From positions 1 to 52,322 of the forward strand of contig JARBTY010000005.1 of the NCBI GenBank assembly GCA_029239935.1: a DNA stretch of 52,322 bases, in the 5' to 3' direction. This DNA comes from Clostridia bacterium (lineage in GTDB: Bacteria > Bacillota_A > Clostridia > Lachnospirales > Cellulosilyticaceae). The notes below the pieces were generated by a model that made no database searches, was not told where the DNA came from, and saw only the letters and a program-made list of their open reading frames with translations. Shown piece by piece: positions 8,744 through 17,680 of the stretch; the stretch's first letter is position 1, and the number at the start of each line of letters is the position of its first letter. Both the position numbers and the translations under genes were made by a program.

Positions 8744-9703
8744 GTGTTAGAATTTGAAAAACCACAAATTGAGATTAAAGAATTATCAGCTGATGGTAAA
8801 TATGGGTGCTTTATAGTAGAACCACTAGAGCGAGGATATGGTATTACACTTGGCAATAGCCTTCGTAGAATTCTGTCTTCCTCACTTCCAGGGTCTGCTA
8901 TTAGCAGTATCAAAATAGATGGCGTACTTCATGAGTTTAGTTCTATTCCTCAAGTTAAAGAGGATGTTATAGAAATTATGCTGAACCTTAAAGGTCTTGC
9001 GATTCGTGATACAAGTCTAAGTGTTGAACCCAAACTCATCTATATCGAAGCAACTGGAGAAGGAGCTATTACAGGCGCAGATATTAAATGTGGTCCAGAA
9101 ATAGAGATTCTTAATCCTGAGCTTCATATTGCTACATTAAATGGCGGAGCAAACTCAAACTTATCTATTGAAATGACTGTTACAAGAGGTCGTGGATATG
9201 AAGGTGTTGATAAGCTCAAAAAAACTGAGCTGCCAATTGGTGTTATACCAATTGATGCCAACTATACGCCAGTAGAACGTGTAAACTTTACAGTTGAAGA
9301 TACTCGTGTAGGCCAACAAACTGATTATGATAAATTAACATTAGAAGTATGGACAAATGGGACCCTAAAACCTGATGAAGCAGTAAGTTTAGCTGCCAAG
9401 GTTCTAAGTGAACACCTTAACTTATTTATTGATTTATCAGAAAATGCTCGTACAACAGAAATAATGGTGACAAAAGAAGATGATTCTAAAGAAAAAACTT
9501 TAGAAATGACTATAGAGGAACTAGATCTTTCTGTGAGATCATTTAACTGCCTCAAACGTGCAGGTATTAATACCGTTGAGGATTTAACTAACAAGACAGA
9601 AGAAGAAATGATGAAAGTTCGAAACTTAGGACGTAAGTCATTAGAAGAGGTATTTCAAAAACTCGAAGAGCTTGGTTTTGCACTTAGACCAAGCGAAGAT
9701 TAA
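8744..9703 (+). CDS. rpoA: DNA-directed RNA polymerase subunit alpha
   Basis: This 319-residue protein is normal in length. The N-terminal assembly domain shows the [26 protein letters not shown] block near residue 27 (here [14 protein letters not shown]). The C-terminal domain carries [19 protein letters not shown] and [20 protein letters not shown], which contact UP elements and activators. The start is GTG, after AAAGGAGGG. It lies between rpsD and rplQ as usual. Confidence 0.98.
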   Translation: MLEFEKPQIEIKELSADGKYGCFIVEPLERGYGITLGNSLRRILSSSLPGSAISSIKIDGVLHEFSSIPQVKEDVIEIMLNLKGLAIRDTSLSVEPKLIYIEATGEGAITGADIKCGPEIEILNPELHIATLNGGANSNLSIEMTVTRGRGYEGVDKLKKTELPIGVIPIDANYTPVERVNFTVEDTRVGQQTDYDKLTLEVWTNGTLKPDEAVSLAAKVLSEHLNLFIDLSENARTTEIMVTKEDDSKEKTLEMTIEELDLSVRSFNCLKRAGINTVEDLTNKTEEEMMKVRNLGRKSLEEVFQKLEELGFALRPSED

Positions 9704-9727
9704 TGACACACAAAAGGAGGTTAGAGC

Positions 9728-10255
9728 ATGGCTGGACAAAGAAAACTTGGACGTGATGCAGCAGGCCGTATGGCACTCTTACGTAACCAAGTTACAAATC
9801 TCTTATACCATGGAAAAATTAGAACAACAGTATCTAAGGCTAAAGAGATAAGAAAAATTGCTGAAGGCTTAGTAGCAATGGCTGTTCGTGAAAAAGATAA
9901 CTATGAAGAAGTTACTATTACAGTAAAACAACCTAAAAAAGACGTGAATGGCAAACGTGTTAAAGAAGTTGTAGATGGTAAAAAGGTGACTGTTTTCGAA
10001 GAGGTACAAAAAACAATTAAAAAAGACAGTTCTTCTCGTTTGCATGCAAGAAGACAAATGTTAAAGGTATTATATCCTGTAACAGAAGTTAATACTGCAA
10101 AAAGAAGACAAGCTAAAAAAGTTGATCTTCCAGATAAACTATTTAGTGAAATCGCACCTAAATACACAGACCGTAATGGTGGTTATACAAGAATCATCAA
10201 AATTGGACCACGTAAAGGTGACGGAGCAGAAGAAGTTATTATTGAATTAGTATAA
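9728..10255 (+). CDS. rplQ: 50S ribosomal protein L17, long form
   Basis: The N-terminus ([21 protein letters not shown]) and C-terminus ([23 protein letters not shown]) are those of L17. The protein is 175 residues, against about 115-130 in many bacteria. The extra length is a Lys/Val-rich insertion at about residues 62-105 ([20 protein letters not shown] and on), before [10 protein letters not shown]. Long L17 forms are known in some Clostridia; the role of the insert is unknown. It is the last ribosomal gene of the run, followed by a hairpin terminator. Confidence 0.95.
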   Translation: MAGQRKLGRDAAGRMALLRNQVTNLLYHGKIRTTVSKAKEIRKIAEGLVAMAVREKDNYEEVTITVKQPKKDVNGKRVKEVVDGKKVTVFEEVQKTIKKDSSSRLHARRQMLKVLYPVTEVNTAKRRQAKKVDLPDKLFSEIAPKYTDRNGGYTRIIKIGPRKGDGAEEVIIELV

Positions 10256-10260
10256 TACCC

Positions 10261-10293
10261 AGGGATTAAGATATGTTCTTAATCCCTTTCTTC
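10261..10293 (+). terminator. Rho-independent terminator after rplQ
   Basis: AGGGATTAAGA (10261-10271) pairs perfectly with TCTTAATCCCT (10277-10287) around a 5-base loop, followed by a T-rich tail with C interruptions. It starts 6 bases after the rplQ stop and separates the ribosomal operon from the ECF genes. Confidence 0.85.
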
Positions 10294-10367
10294 ATAATCT
10301 ATGTGTAGATATAAGCATTTTAATCTATTAGAATCTTTATATATACATATAAAAAGGAGTGTCATCT

Positions 10368-11222
10368 ATGGGCAATATTATTGATGCTAACAATATTGTA
10401 TTTGAATATTACAATTATGATGAAAATGGAGAAAAAAAAGAAGCCATCACAGCGCTTAATCATATAAGCATTTCAGTTAAAAAAGGAGAATTCCTAGTCA
10501 TACTAGGGCATAATGGATCTGGTAAATCTACTTTTGCAAAACATCTTAATGCTATTTTAACGCCAAAAGAAGGAACACTTTTTGTAAGTGGTATAGATGC
10601 AGCTAATCCTAAGAATGTTTGGGACATAAGAAGAGAAGTAGGAATGGTTTTTCAGAATCCTGATAATCAAATAGTAGCAACTATCATAGAAGAAGATGTC
10701 GCATTTGGGCCTGAAAATATTGGTATACCAGCAGATAAGATTAGAGAGCGAGTAGATGCTGCATTAGATACTGTAAATATGAGTGACTATAAACGCAGAT
10801 CTCCCAATCAACTTTCAGGAGGTCAAAAACAGCGCATAGCTATAGCAGGAGTAATAGCTATGCAGCCACAGTGCATTGTATTTGATGAATCCACTGCTAT
10901 GTTGGATCCTGTTGGGAGAAGACAGGTTATGCATACTATGGAGAAGCTAAATAAGGAATATGGCATTACAATCATTCATATCACTCATTATATGCAGGAA
11001 GCTATAAACGCAGATCGTATCATTGTTATGGAAAAGGGAGAAGTTGTTATAGAGGGAACACCAAGAGAGGTCTTTAAGGAAGTAGAAATACTAAAAAATG
11101 TAGGCTTAGATGTCCCAGATACAACCTATCTTATTTATCTTCTTAATAAAGAAGGCTTTAACTTTAAACCTGACATATTAACTATAGAAGAGGTGGTAAG
11201 CGAAATATGGCAATCAAGATAA
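10368..11222 (+). CDS. ecfA1: ECF transporter ATP-binding protein EcfA1
   Basis: This 284-residue ABC ATPase is half of the motor that drives energy-coupling-factor vitamin importers. Visible are Walker [10 protein letters not shown] (about residue 45), the signature LSGGQKQR (about 147) and Walker [14 protein letters not shown], with Ser in place of the usual Pro after DE. The ATG at 10368 is chosen over a GTG at 10359 because the latter overlaps the AAGGAG site. It overlaps ecfA2 by 16 bases. The substrate is set by S components encoded elsewhere. Confidence 0.94.
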   Translation: MGNIIDANNIVFEYYNYDENGEKKEAITALNHISISVKKGEFLVILGHNGSGKSTFAKHLNAILTPKEGTLFVSGIDAANPKNVWDIRREVGMVFQNPDNQIVATIIEEDVAFGPENIGIPADKIRERVDAALDTVNMSDYKRRSPNQLSGGQKQRIAIAGVIAMQPQCIVFDESTAMLDPVGRRQVMHTMEKLNKEYGITIIHITHYMQEAINADRIIVMEKGEVVIEGTPREVFKEVEILKNVGLDVPDTTYLIYLLNKEGFNFKPDILTIEEVVSEIWQSR

Positions 11223-12070
11223 AACAACTTACGCATATTTATAACCCAAACACACCTTTTGAAAAAATAGCATTAGAAGATATTAATATAGAAATAAATG
11301 ACGGTGAGTTTATAGGTATAATAGGGCATACAGGATCAGGAAAAAGTACCCTCATTCAAATGTTCAACGGACTTATCAAACCTACTTCAGGAGAAGTCTT
11401 TATAAAAGGGCAGAACATACATGCTTCAGATGTAGATAAAAAGAGGATAAGGCAGCAAGTAGGCCTTGTATTTCAGTATCCAGAACATCAGCTTTTCGAG
11501 ATGACAGTTTATGAGGATGTTGCGTTTGGTCCTAAGAATATGGGACTTTCAGAGAATGAAATAAGAGATCGAGTAGACTATGCATTAAAAGCGGTAGGTA
11601 TGAGTGAAGAATATTATGAGAAGTCGCCTTTTGAACTTTCAGGAGGCCAAAAAAGAAGAGTTGCCATCGCAGGTGTGCTCGCTATGAAACCAGATATACT
11701 TATACTTGATGAACCAACAGCTGGCCTTGATCCAAAAGGGAGAGATGCATTATTTAATCAGCTTAAGAAAATGCATGAAGAATTAGGACTTACAATTGTT
11801 CTTATATCTCATAGCATGGAAGATGTAGCAAAGTATGCTGAAAAACTCATTGTTCTATACCAAGGGAAAATAGCTTATCAAGCAGCGACAAGAGAAGTAT
11901 TCGCTAAAGGTAAGGAGCTAGAAGCGATAGGTCTTGCTATGCCTCAAATTCGTTATATAGTAGAATCCCTTAAAGCAAGAGGTATGTCAATAAGTACAGA
12001 TGTCTTAACAGTAGAAGAAGCAGCAAGTATTATTAAAGATTACTTAAGGAAAGGAGGAGACTTTCAGTGA
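11207..12070 (+). CDS. ecfA2: ECF transporter ATP-binding protein EcfA2
   Basis: This 287-residue ABC ATPase pairs with EcfA1. Walker A is GHTGSGKST (about residue 40), the signature LSGGQKRR (about 144) and Walker [14 protein letters not shown] (about 162). The C-terminal region [13 protein letters not shown] is typical of EcfA2. It starts inside the end of ecfA1 and its TGA overlaps the GTG start of ecfT (GTGA), so the three are translationally coupled. Confidence 0.94.
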   Translation: MAIKIKQLTHIYNPNTPFEKIALEDINIEINDGEFIGIIGHTGSGKSTLIQMFNGLIKPTSGEVFIKGQNIHASDVDKKRIRQQVGLVFQYPEHQLFEMTVYEDVAFGPKNMGLSENEIRDRVDYALKAVGMSEEYYEKSPFELSGGQKRRVAIAGVLAMKPDILILDEPTAGLDPKGRDALFNQLKKMHEELGLTIVLISHSMEDVAKYAEKLIVLYQGKIAYQAATREVFAKGKELEAIGLAMPQIRYIVESLKARGMSISTDVLTVEEAASIIKDYLRKGGDFQ

Positions 12071-12858
12071 TTCGCGACATAACAATAGGTCAGTATTATC
12101 CTGTTTCCTCACCTATCCATAGATTAGATCCGAGAACAAAGATACTTATTACGTTTATATATATCATCAGCCTATTTTTCATAACATACTTCCCAGGATA
12201 TGCTTTTGTAGTACTTGCTTTGTATGCAGTAATAAACACAAGCCGCGTTCCACTACAGTTTATGTTAAAAGGGCTAAAAGGAATTGCCTTTATACTTCTA
12301 TTTACCGTAGTGCTCAACGTTTTTTTTACACCCGGAGGGACTGTATACTATGAATGGGGAGTTATTCGTATTACGGAACTTGGAGTTATGACTGCCGTGA
12401 TGATGGGGACAAGACTTATATTACTTATAGTTGGCTCATCACTTTTGACACTGGCAACCTCTCCTATTGAACTTACTGATGGTATAGAATCACTTTTAAA
12501 TCCATTTAGAAAGATGGGAGTTCCTGCTCATGAAATAGCTATGATGATGAGTATATCTCTTAGATTTATTCCAATTCTATTAGAAGAAACGGATAAAATT
12601 ATGAAAGCGCAAACGGCAAGAGGGGCAGACTTTGAGACTGGAAATATCATAAAAAGAGCTAAAGCAATGATTCCAATTATGGTGCCGCTTTTTATATCTG
12701 CTTTTAGACGGGCAGAAGAACTTGCAATGGCAATGGAGGCAAGATGCTATCGCGGTGGTGAAGGGCGTACTAGAATGAATAAATTGCAGTATAAGAAGCA
12801 AGACGTGTATGCGTTTATAGCAGGGGGAGTATTTATGTTAGGATGTATCCTGCTATAA
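12067..12858 (+). CDS. ecfT: ECF transporter transmembrane protein EcfT
   Basis: This 263-residue membrane protein is the T component that links the EcfA ATPases to S components. It begins with the family's HRLDPRTKIL motif (about residues 18-27). Multiple transmembrane segments follow, then the coupling helices with the MSISLRFIPILLEETDKIMKAQ region and the A-R-G signature (ARGADFE near residue 183, EARCYRGG near 231). GTG start overlaps ecfA2. No S-component gene is adjacent. Confidence 0.94.
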   Translation: MIRDITIGQYYPVSSPIHRLDPRTKILITFIYIISLFFITYFPGYAFVVLALYAVINTSRVPLQFMLKGLKGIAFILLFTVVLNVFFTPGGTVYYEWGVIRITELGVMTAVMMGTRLILLIVGSSLLTLATSPIELTDGIESLLNPFRKMGVPAHEIAMMMSISLRFIPILLEETDKIMKAQTARGADFETGNIIKRAKAMIPIMVPLFISAFRRAEELAMAMEARCYRGGEGRTRMNKLQYKKQDVYAFIAGGVFMLGCILL

Positions 12859-12894
12859 GTAAGTTAATGAAGTACTAATCAAGGAGGAATTCCT

Positions 12895-13638
12895 ATGCCT
12901 AGATTTAAGCTTATAGTAGCCTATGATGGAACTAATTATCACGGTTTTGTAAGACAAAAAAATGCCATAACAGTACAGCAAGTATTAGAAGAGGCGATTA
13001 CCGCAATTGTAAGGCAGCCAGTACAGATAGAAGGATCAGGCAGGACAGATGCAGGCGTACATGCAAAAGGTCAATGCTGTATTTTTGATGCGGATACAAG
13101 TATTCCTGTTACAAAGCTCATTAGAGGGATTAATAGTAAATTACCTAGAGATATTGTAATAAAAAAAATAGAGATAGCAGCAGATGATTTTCACCCAAGG
13201 TTTGATACAAAGAATAAGACTTATAGGTACCAAATTTTAAATAGTGAAACAAATGATCCATTTATATGTAAGTATGCTTATTTTTACCCTTGCCCTTTAG
13301 ATATAGAACGGATGCAGGAAGCTGCTGACTATATAATTGGCGAGCATGATTTTAAGTGTTTCTGCTCAGCGCACACTACTGTGCTTTCAACAGTAAGAAC
13401 AATATATGATCTAAAGGTTATAAAAAAAGATGAACTTATCCACATAGATGTATGCGGAAATGGCTTTTTGTATAATATGGTAAGGATAATTGCAGGAACC
13501 TTAATACAAGTAGGTTCTAATAGATTATCGCCGGATCAGATAACAGCCATTATTAAAAGCAAAGATAGAAGGCTTGCCGGACCAACAGCTCCGCCAGAAG
13601 GACTTACAATGTTAAAAATTAAGTATGAAGAAAAATAA
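12895..13638 (+). CDS. truA: tRNA pseudouridine synthase A
   Basis: This 247-residue enzyme converts U38-40 in the anticodon arm of many tRNAs to pseudouridine. The catalytic Asp lies in GSGRTDAGVHAKGQ (about residues 47-60). The C-terminal GNGFLYNMVRIIAGTL block near residue 188 and the end GLTMLKIKYEEK are typical. It follows ecfT by 36 bases with an AAGGAGG site. Confidence 0.97.
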   Translation: MPRFKLIVAYDGTNYHGFVRQKNAITVQQVLEEAITAIVRQPVQIEGSGRTDAGVHAKGQCCIFDADTSIPVTKLIRGINSKLPRDIVIKKIEIAADDFHPRFDTKNKTYRYQILNSETNDPFICKYAYFYPCPLDIERMQEAADYIIGEHDFKCFCSAHTTVLSTVRTIYDLKVIKKDELIHIDVCGNGFLYNMVRIIAGTLIQVGSNRLSPDQITAIIKSKDRRLAGPTAPPEGLTMLKIKYEEK

Positions 13639-13653
13639 TCCACAAGAAAGTGC

Positions 13654-13682
13654 TTGACAGGTTTTTTACAAGATAATATAAT
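13654..13682 (+). promoter_or_regulatory. Consensus sigma-A promoter for rplM-rpsI
   Basis: A perfect TTGACA (13654-13659) and a perfect TATAAT (13677-13682) are separated by exactly 17 bases. It lies 16 bases past the truA stop and about 100 before rplM. No better match was noticed in the window. It implies strong separate transcription of rplM-rpsI. Confidence 0.92.
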
Positions 13683-13689
13683 ATAAGTT

Positions 13690-13775
13690 GTGTTAATAAG
13701 CCCACTTATAAAATCCAATAGCCCCGGATTTTATATGACATATACGGTTTAACGATATACAAGAAATTCAAAGGA
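13690..13775 (+). promoter_or_regulatory. Candidate ribosomal-protein leader of rplM (L13-leader-like)
   Basis: The transcript from the promoter just upstream should start near 13690 and carry about 95 untranslated bases. Inside, ATAAAATCC (13708-13716) pairs with GGATTTTAT (13726-13734) around a C-rich 9-base loop. Leaders before rplM are known in Firmicutes as the L13 leader family, thought to bind L13. The match here is by position and the presence of a hairpin, not by a verified consensus. Confidence 0.5.
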
Positions 13776-13784
13776 GGGAATACA

Positions 13785-14216
13785 ATGAGAACAACATATA
13801 TGGCAAATGCTCAAAATGTTGAAAGAAAATGGTATGTTATCGATGCTCAGGGTCAAACAGTAGGTAGACTATCAAGTCAAATAGCATCAATATTAAGAGG
13901 AAAAAATAAACCAACATATACACCTCATGTAGATTGTGGGGATCATGTTATAGTTATTAATGCAGACAAAGTAGTATTCACAGGTAAAAAATTAGATCAG
14001 AAATTATACAGAAGACACTCTGGATACGCTGGTGGTATGAGAGAAACAACAGCACGTGAAATGCTAGATACTCATCCAGAAAGAGTAGTTATGCATGCTG
14101 TAAAAGGAATGCTTCCAAAGAATAGCTTAGGAAGACAAATGCTTACAAAATTACGTGTTTATGCAGGTACAGAGCATAACCACGAAGCACAAAAACCAGA
14201 AGAATTAAAATTCTAA
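13785..14216 (+). CDS. rplM: 50S ribosomal protein L13
   Basis: This 143-residue protein has the L13 signature [19 protein letters not shown] (about residues 17-35), [17 protein letters not shown] near residue 50 and the C-terminal [17 protein letters not shown]13 is an early large-subunit assembly protein. ATG follows AAAGGAGGG. It is cotranscribed with rpsI, 22 bases on. Confidence 0.97.
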   Translation: MRTTYMANAQNVERKWYVIDAQGQTVGRLSSQIASILRGKNKPTYTPHVDCGDHVIVINADKVVFTGKKLDQKLYRRHSGYAGGMRETTAREMLDTHPERVVMHAVKGMLPKNSLGRQMLTKLRVYAGTEHNHEAQKPEELKF

Positions 14217-14238
14217 GTATCGAGAGGAGGAAATGTAA

Positions 14239-14631
14239 ATGACAGGAGTTAGATATTACGGAACAGGTAGACGTAAAAGTTCAGTAGCACGTGTTTACCT
14301 TGTACCTGGAAACGGTAAAATTACAATCAATAAAAGAGATATTGAAGAATATTTTGGACTAGAAACATTAAAGGTTATTGCTCGTCAGCCTTTAGTACTT
14401 ACAAACACACTTAGTAAGTTTGATGTACTTGTAAATGTGTTTGGTGGAGGAACAACAGGTCAAGCTGGAGCAATTCGTCATGGTATTAGCCGTGCATTAC
14501 TTCAAGCTGATGCAGATTTCCGTCCAGTTCTTAAAAAACAAGGATTCCTAACAAGAGATCCAAGAATGAAAGAAAGAAAGAAATACGGTCTCAAAGCAGC
14601 AAGACGTGCACCACAATTCTCAAAACGTTAA
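14239..14631 (+). CDS. rpsI: 30S ribosomal protein S9
   Basis: This 130-residue protein starts [16 protein letters not shown] after a short lead and ends in the conserved [17 protein letters not shown], whose C-terminal Arg contacts the P-site tRNA. Normal length. It is followed 3 bases later by a strong terminator, closing the rplM-rpsI unit. Confidence 0.97.
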   Translation: MTGVRYYGTGRRKSSVARVYLVPGNGKITINKRDIEEYFGLETLKVIARQPLVLTNTLSKFDVLVNVFGGGTTGQAGAIRHGISRALLQADADFRPVLKKQGFLTRDPRMKERKKYGLKAARRAPQFSKR

Positions 14632-14634
14632 TTC

Positions 14635-14663
14635 AAAGCCAATCCTTACGGATTGGCTTTTTT
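14635..14663 (+). terminator. Rho-independent terminator after rpsI
   Basis: AAAGCCAATCC (14635-14645) pairs perfectly with GGATTGGCTTT (14650-14660) around a TTAC loop and runs into six T residues. It ends the translation gene region. Confidence 0.93.
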
Positions 14664-14711
14664 ACGATAATGAAGTGAAAATAAGTGTAGCCCTTGAGGC
14701 TTGATTTAATA

Positions 14712-14792
14712 TTACAACCAAGTTACAATCATATAATAAATGCATTACAACAGCAGTAAAATACATCTAAGCTGATAACTCTGTATTATAAT
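14712..14792 (+). promoter_or_regulatory. Promoter of LCP gene 1 with phased TTACA repeats
   Basis: TTACA occurs at 14712, 14723 and 14745, spaced 11 and 22 bases, that is one and two 11-bp turns. A strong -10 (TATAAT, 14787-14792) follows, preceded by TAT, but the expected -35 position holds CATCTA, not a match. This architecture fits a promoter activated by an OmpR/PhoP-type response regulator, whose sites are direct repeats with 11-bp period. The same arrangement occurs upstream of the second LCP gene. The regulator is inferred, not shown. Confidence 0.5.
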
Positions 14793-14834
14793 AGTGATTG
14801 TTATTAATAAGTGTAAAAACTTAGGGGGATTATA

Positions 14835-16160
14835 ATGAGCCGAGTTGGTAAAGAACAGACCGCAGGACAACAAAAAAAATTACTTAAAATATTTCTTAGA
14901 GCAGTGACTATAACGACGATAGTATGTTTAGCGATTGTTGGGATAGGTATAGGCGCTTATTATGGATTTATCTATGATGGGAAGACAGCCCAAAAAAATG
15001 AAGACTTAAACGCCGAAGAGCAAGAAGAAGAAGATCAAAAACAAGTAGTAAGCAATATTAACCAGACAATAGCAGTATTTGGGATAGACAAAGATGAAAC
15101 AAGAACGGATGTTGTATTTGTCGTGAACTTAAACAGTAAAACTAATAAAGTTAAGGTTCTTGCAATTCCACGGGATACGAAGGTTGAATGGACGGAAAGA
15201 CAGCGCGCTAAACTTAATGAATATAAGGGCAGTATGATTTATACCACTAAGCTTAATGAAATGACAGCTTATGGTGGGATGGAAAATATAAGAGATTTTA
15301 CGATTAATCAAATAGAAAATATGTTAGGTGTGAAAATAGATAACTATGTAGTCATTAATATAGAAGCTTTTAGAAAAATAGTAGATACAATAGGCGGAGT
15401 AGAAGTGGATGTGCCAAGTGATATGTACTATAACGACAATGCTCAGGATCTGCATATTAATCTTAAAGCAGGACCACAGCTTCTAGATGGAGATAAGGCA
15501 GAGCAGCTAGTAAGATTTAGACATTATCCGCAGGGAGATGTAGACCGTATAAAGGTACAGCAGGTTTTTTTGAAAGCTTTTGCTGAGAAGGTTATGAGTC
15601 CTCAGATGCTTACGAAAATACCGCAGTTTATCCCTATTATATTTGGTTATCTAAAAACAGATGTTAGTCTTACACAAATAGGAGTATACTACCCATTTTT
15701 GCAGTCCTTTAATACAAATTACCTAACCTTTAATACCATACCAGGAGAAGGACGGTATGAAAATGGTATTTCATATTTCTTCCCAGACAGAGAAGCTATG
15801 GATACGTTAATAGAAGAAGTCTTTTTTGATACAGAGGTTGCAGGAAGTAGTTCTGCTGGTACAAGTACTGAAGGACAAGCACAAGAACCAGTTATTGATA
15901 AAACAGTTACTATTGAGGTGCTTAATGCAACAGGAGTATCAGGTATAGCAGGAAGAACAAAAGATACACTAGAAAAAGAAGGCTATAAGGTAGATAGGAT
16001 AGATAATTATTCGCAAGATGAGCTGGATACAGTGATCTATGCAAAAGACATTCAAAAAGCTGAACAATTTAAAAGTTACTTTGAAGATGCTAGAATAGAG
16101 TCAAGCAGCACTATAGAGTATGATATTCAAATTATAATAGGTAAGAATTACGTAAAATAA
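14835..16160 (+). CDS. LytR-CpsA-Psr (LCP) family cell-wall polymer ligase, paralogue 1
   Basis: This 441-residue protein has a short cytoplasmic N-terminus, one transmembrane helix (about residues 19-48) and an extracellular LCP domain (about 70-290). Key LCP features are visible: DETRTDVVFVVNLN, the Arg/Asp of AIPRDTKVEW and LVRFRHYPQGDVDRIK. A C-terminal LytR_C domain (about 355-441, TVTIEVLNATGVSG) follows. LCP enzymes transfer lipid-linked anionic polymers to peptidoglycan. It is a paralogue of the gene at 18846 and ends with its own terminator. Confidence 0.92.
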   Translation: MSRVGKEQTAGQQKKLLKIFLRAVTITTIVCLAIVGIGIGAYYGFIYDGKTAQKNEDLNAEEQEEEDQKQVVSNINQTIAVFGIDKDETRTDVVFVVNLNSKTNKVKVLAIPRDTKVEWTERQRAKLNEYKGSMIYTTKLNEMTAYGGMENIRDFTINQIENMLGVKIDNYVVINIEAFRKIVDTIGGVEVDVPSDMYYNDNAQDLHINLKAGPQLLDGDKAEQLVRFRHYPQGDVDRIKVQQVFLKAFAEKVMSPQMLTKIPQFIPIIFGYLKTDVSLTQIGVYYPFLQSFNTNYLTFNTIPGEGRYENGISYFFPDREAMDTLIEEVFFDTEVAGSSSAGTSTEGQAQEPVIDKTVTIEVLNATGVSGIAGRTKDTLEKEGYKVDRIDNYSQDELDTVIYAKDIQKAEQFKSYFEDARIESSSTIEYDIQIIIGKNYVK

Positions 16161-16171
16161 ATAAAATCCGT

Positions 16172-16200
16172 AGAGGTAGGCCAAAGGGCCTACCTCTTCT
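16172..16200 (+). terminator. Hairpin terminator after LCP gene 1
   Basis: AGAGGTAGGCC (16172-16182) pairs with GGCCTACCTCT (16187-16197) around AAAG, 11 perfect base pairs. The tail (TCTAATT) is only modestly T-rich. Its place 11 bases after the stop supports a terminator. Confidence 0.8.
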
Positions 16201-16438
16201 AATTCAAAAAAGTAAGCAGGCTTCGAAGACTTAATGATGCATAGATTAATGTGCGAATAGAAAAAGCAGGCTCAGAGGCCTGCAACTACCTAAAGGATAT
16301 AAAATTAAAAAGAATAGATTAATTTATAGCAGCAACTCTCAATGTTTGTGGAAAATTAGAAAAATATGGATGTTTAGCCGTATGGTATTGTCACATAATA
16401 TAACTAACCAGTTAACTAACACATATAGGAGTATACTT
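16201..16438 (+). repeat. dedA upstream region with a 9-base direct repeat and small hairpin
   Basis: AAGCAGGCT occurs at 16214-16222 and again at 16264-16272, 50 bases apart. The second copy forms a hairpin, GCAGGC (16266-16271) with GCCTGC (16278-16283). Beyond these, no gene, strong promoter or tRNA was seen. The stretch may be the dedA leader or a relic; neither is established. Confidence 0.35.
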
Positions 16439-16933
16439 ATGACTATACAACAAGTAGTAGAAAAATTAAACTTATATGGACCAATCATTGTTTTTGTCTT
16501 GTTATATTTAGAAGGGCTAAATCTGTCAGGTATACCGGCAACTGTTATCATGCCAGCAGTTGGCTTTTATATAGGAGAGAGTAGCTCTTCCTTTGTATTT
16601 CTATTTTTTATTGCTATTGCTGCAGGCATACTTGGGAACTTAACCTATTACTGGATAGCCTATAAGCTTGGAACAAGAATATATGATAAAGTTTATAATA
16701 AGTTTCCGAGTACACAAAAACCTCTAAATAAAGCAATGGTTCTAAGTACTAAGTATGGAGATAAGGCTTGTTTTATTGGGAGATTAATTCCTGGAGTAAG
16801 AGCGTTTATATCTCTTATTTCAGGTATTTTTAAAATGGAACTTAAAAAGTTTACCTTATATTCTTTATTAGGAATTGTTGTATGGGACTTCATAGTTATA
16901 TTTATTGGCTATATGATGGCGCTCAGGCATTGA
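16439..16933 (+). CDS. DedA family membrane protein
   Basis: This 164-residue protein belongs to the DedA/VTT family, linked to flipping of undecaprenyl phosphate or phospholipids and to envelope homeostasis. Hydrophobic segments and the signature FIGRLIPGVRAFISLISG (about residues 113-130) are visible; the Arg residues of R-x3-PG-x-R are the family hallmark. An upstream in-frame ATG at 16346 lacks a ribosome site; ATG at 16439, 7 bases past AGGAG, gives a start just before the first hydrophobic region. It converges on the SDR gene. Confidence 0.88.
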   Translation: MTIQQVVEKLNLYGPIIVFVLLYLEGLNLSGIPATVIMPAVGFYIGESSSSFVFLFFIAIAAGILGNLTYYWIAYKLGTRIYDKVYNKFPSTQKPLNKAMVLSTKYGDKACFIGRLIPGVRAFISLISGIFKMELKKFTLYSLLGIVVWDFIVIFIGYMMALRH

Positions 16934-16935
16934 GG

Positions 16936-17679
16936 TTACAGCAGGCCCCCATCTAAAGCAATAACTTGACCAGTTAAATAGGATGACATGTCAGAAGCGA
17001 GGTAGAGACAGGTATTAGCAACATCTATAGGCTTACCAGTTCTGCACAGAGGGACATTTTCTACAAAAGCCTCCTTTTCATCTCTACTAAAGCCCTCATT
17101 CATATCCGTATCAATCCAGCCACAGGCTATAGCATTGACCCGAATATGAGATGGACCAAGTTCTTTAGCAAGGCTTTTAGTTAAGCCGTTAAGTGCACTC
17201 TTGCTTGTAGCATAAGCAACCTCACAAGATGCTCCAACACTGCCCCAAATCGATGAGATGTTAATGATAATGCCATTTTGCTTATGAACCATATGAGGGA
17301 CTGCAAGATAGGAAGCATTATAGGCAGCATTTAAGTTTGTGGTTATAATTTTATTCCACATATCCGGAGGGGTATCTGTGAATAACCCTACGTGACTTAT
17401 ACCGGCATTGTTAATAACTATAGTAGGATACTCCCCCAAATTTGTGTGAATATGGGTAAACAGCTCCTCGGCACAGGTATAAACAGATAGATCTCCGAAA
17501 TAAGAGGCTGCAGTGAAGCCAAGTGAAATAAACTCATTATAAGTTCTTTCAAGACGATCTCTATCAGTTGCGCCGTTTAATACGACTGAAGCGCCATGCA
17601 TCGCAAAGGCATGAGCAATACTTTTGCCTATACCTCTCGATGAGCCTGTTACAAGTACAATGTGATTTGAAAAGTTCAA
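16936..17679 (-). CDS. Short-chain dehydrogenase/reductase (FabG-like SDR)
   Basis: This 247-residue classical SDR has the NAD(P)-binding TGSSRGIGKSIAHAF (about residues 11-25), NNAGISH near residue 89, and the catalytic Ser and Y-x3-K in SSIWGSVGASCEVAYATSKSA. The C-terminal YLTGQVIALDGG is typical of 3-oxoacyl-ACP reductase-like enzymes. With no acyl-carrier genes nearby, the substrate cannot be fixed. The start is TTG, one base past the nfo stop, so the two form an operon. Confidence 0.85.
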   Translation of the reverse strand: MNFSNHIVLVTGSSRGIGKSIAHAFAMHGASVVLNGATDRDRLERTYNEFISLGFTAASYFGDLSVYTCAEELFTHIHTNLGEYPTIVINNAGISHVGLFTDTPPDMWNKIITTNLNAAYNASYLAVPHMVHKQNGIIINISSIWGSVGASCEVAYATSKSALNGLTKSLAKELGPSHIRVNAIACGWIDTDMNEGFSRDEKEAFVENVPLCRTGKPIDVANTCLYLASDMSSYLTGQVIALDGGLL

Positions 17680-17680
17680 C

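Noticed and set aside
16346..16438. A 31-residue N-terminal extension of the DedA protein
   Set aside because: The upstream ATG has no ribosome site, the extension is hydrophilic and unlike DedA, and AGGAG precedes the ATG at 16439.
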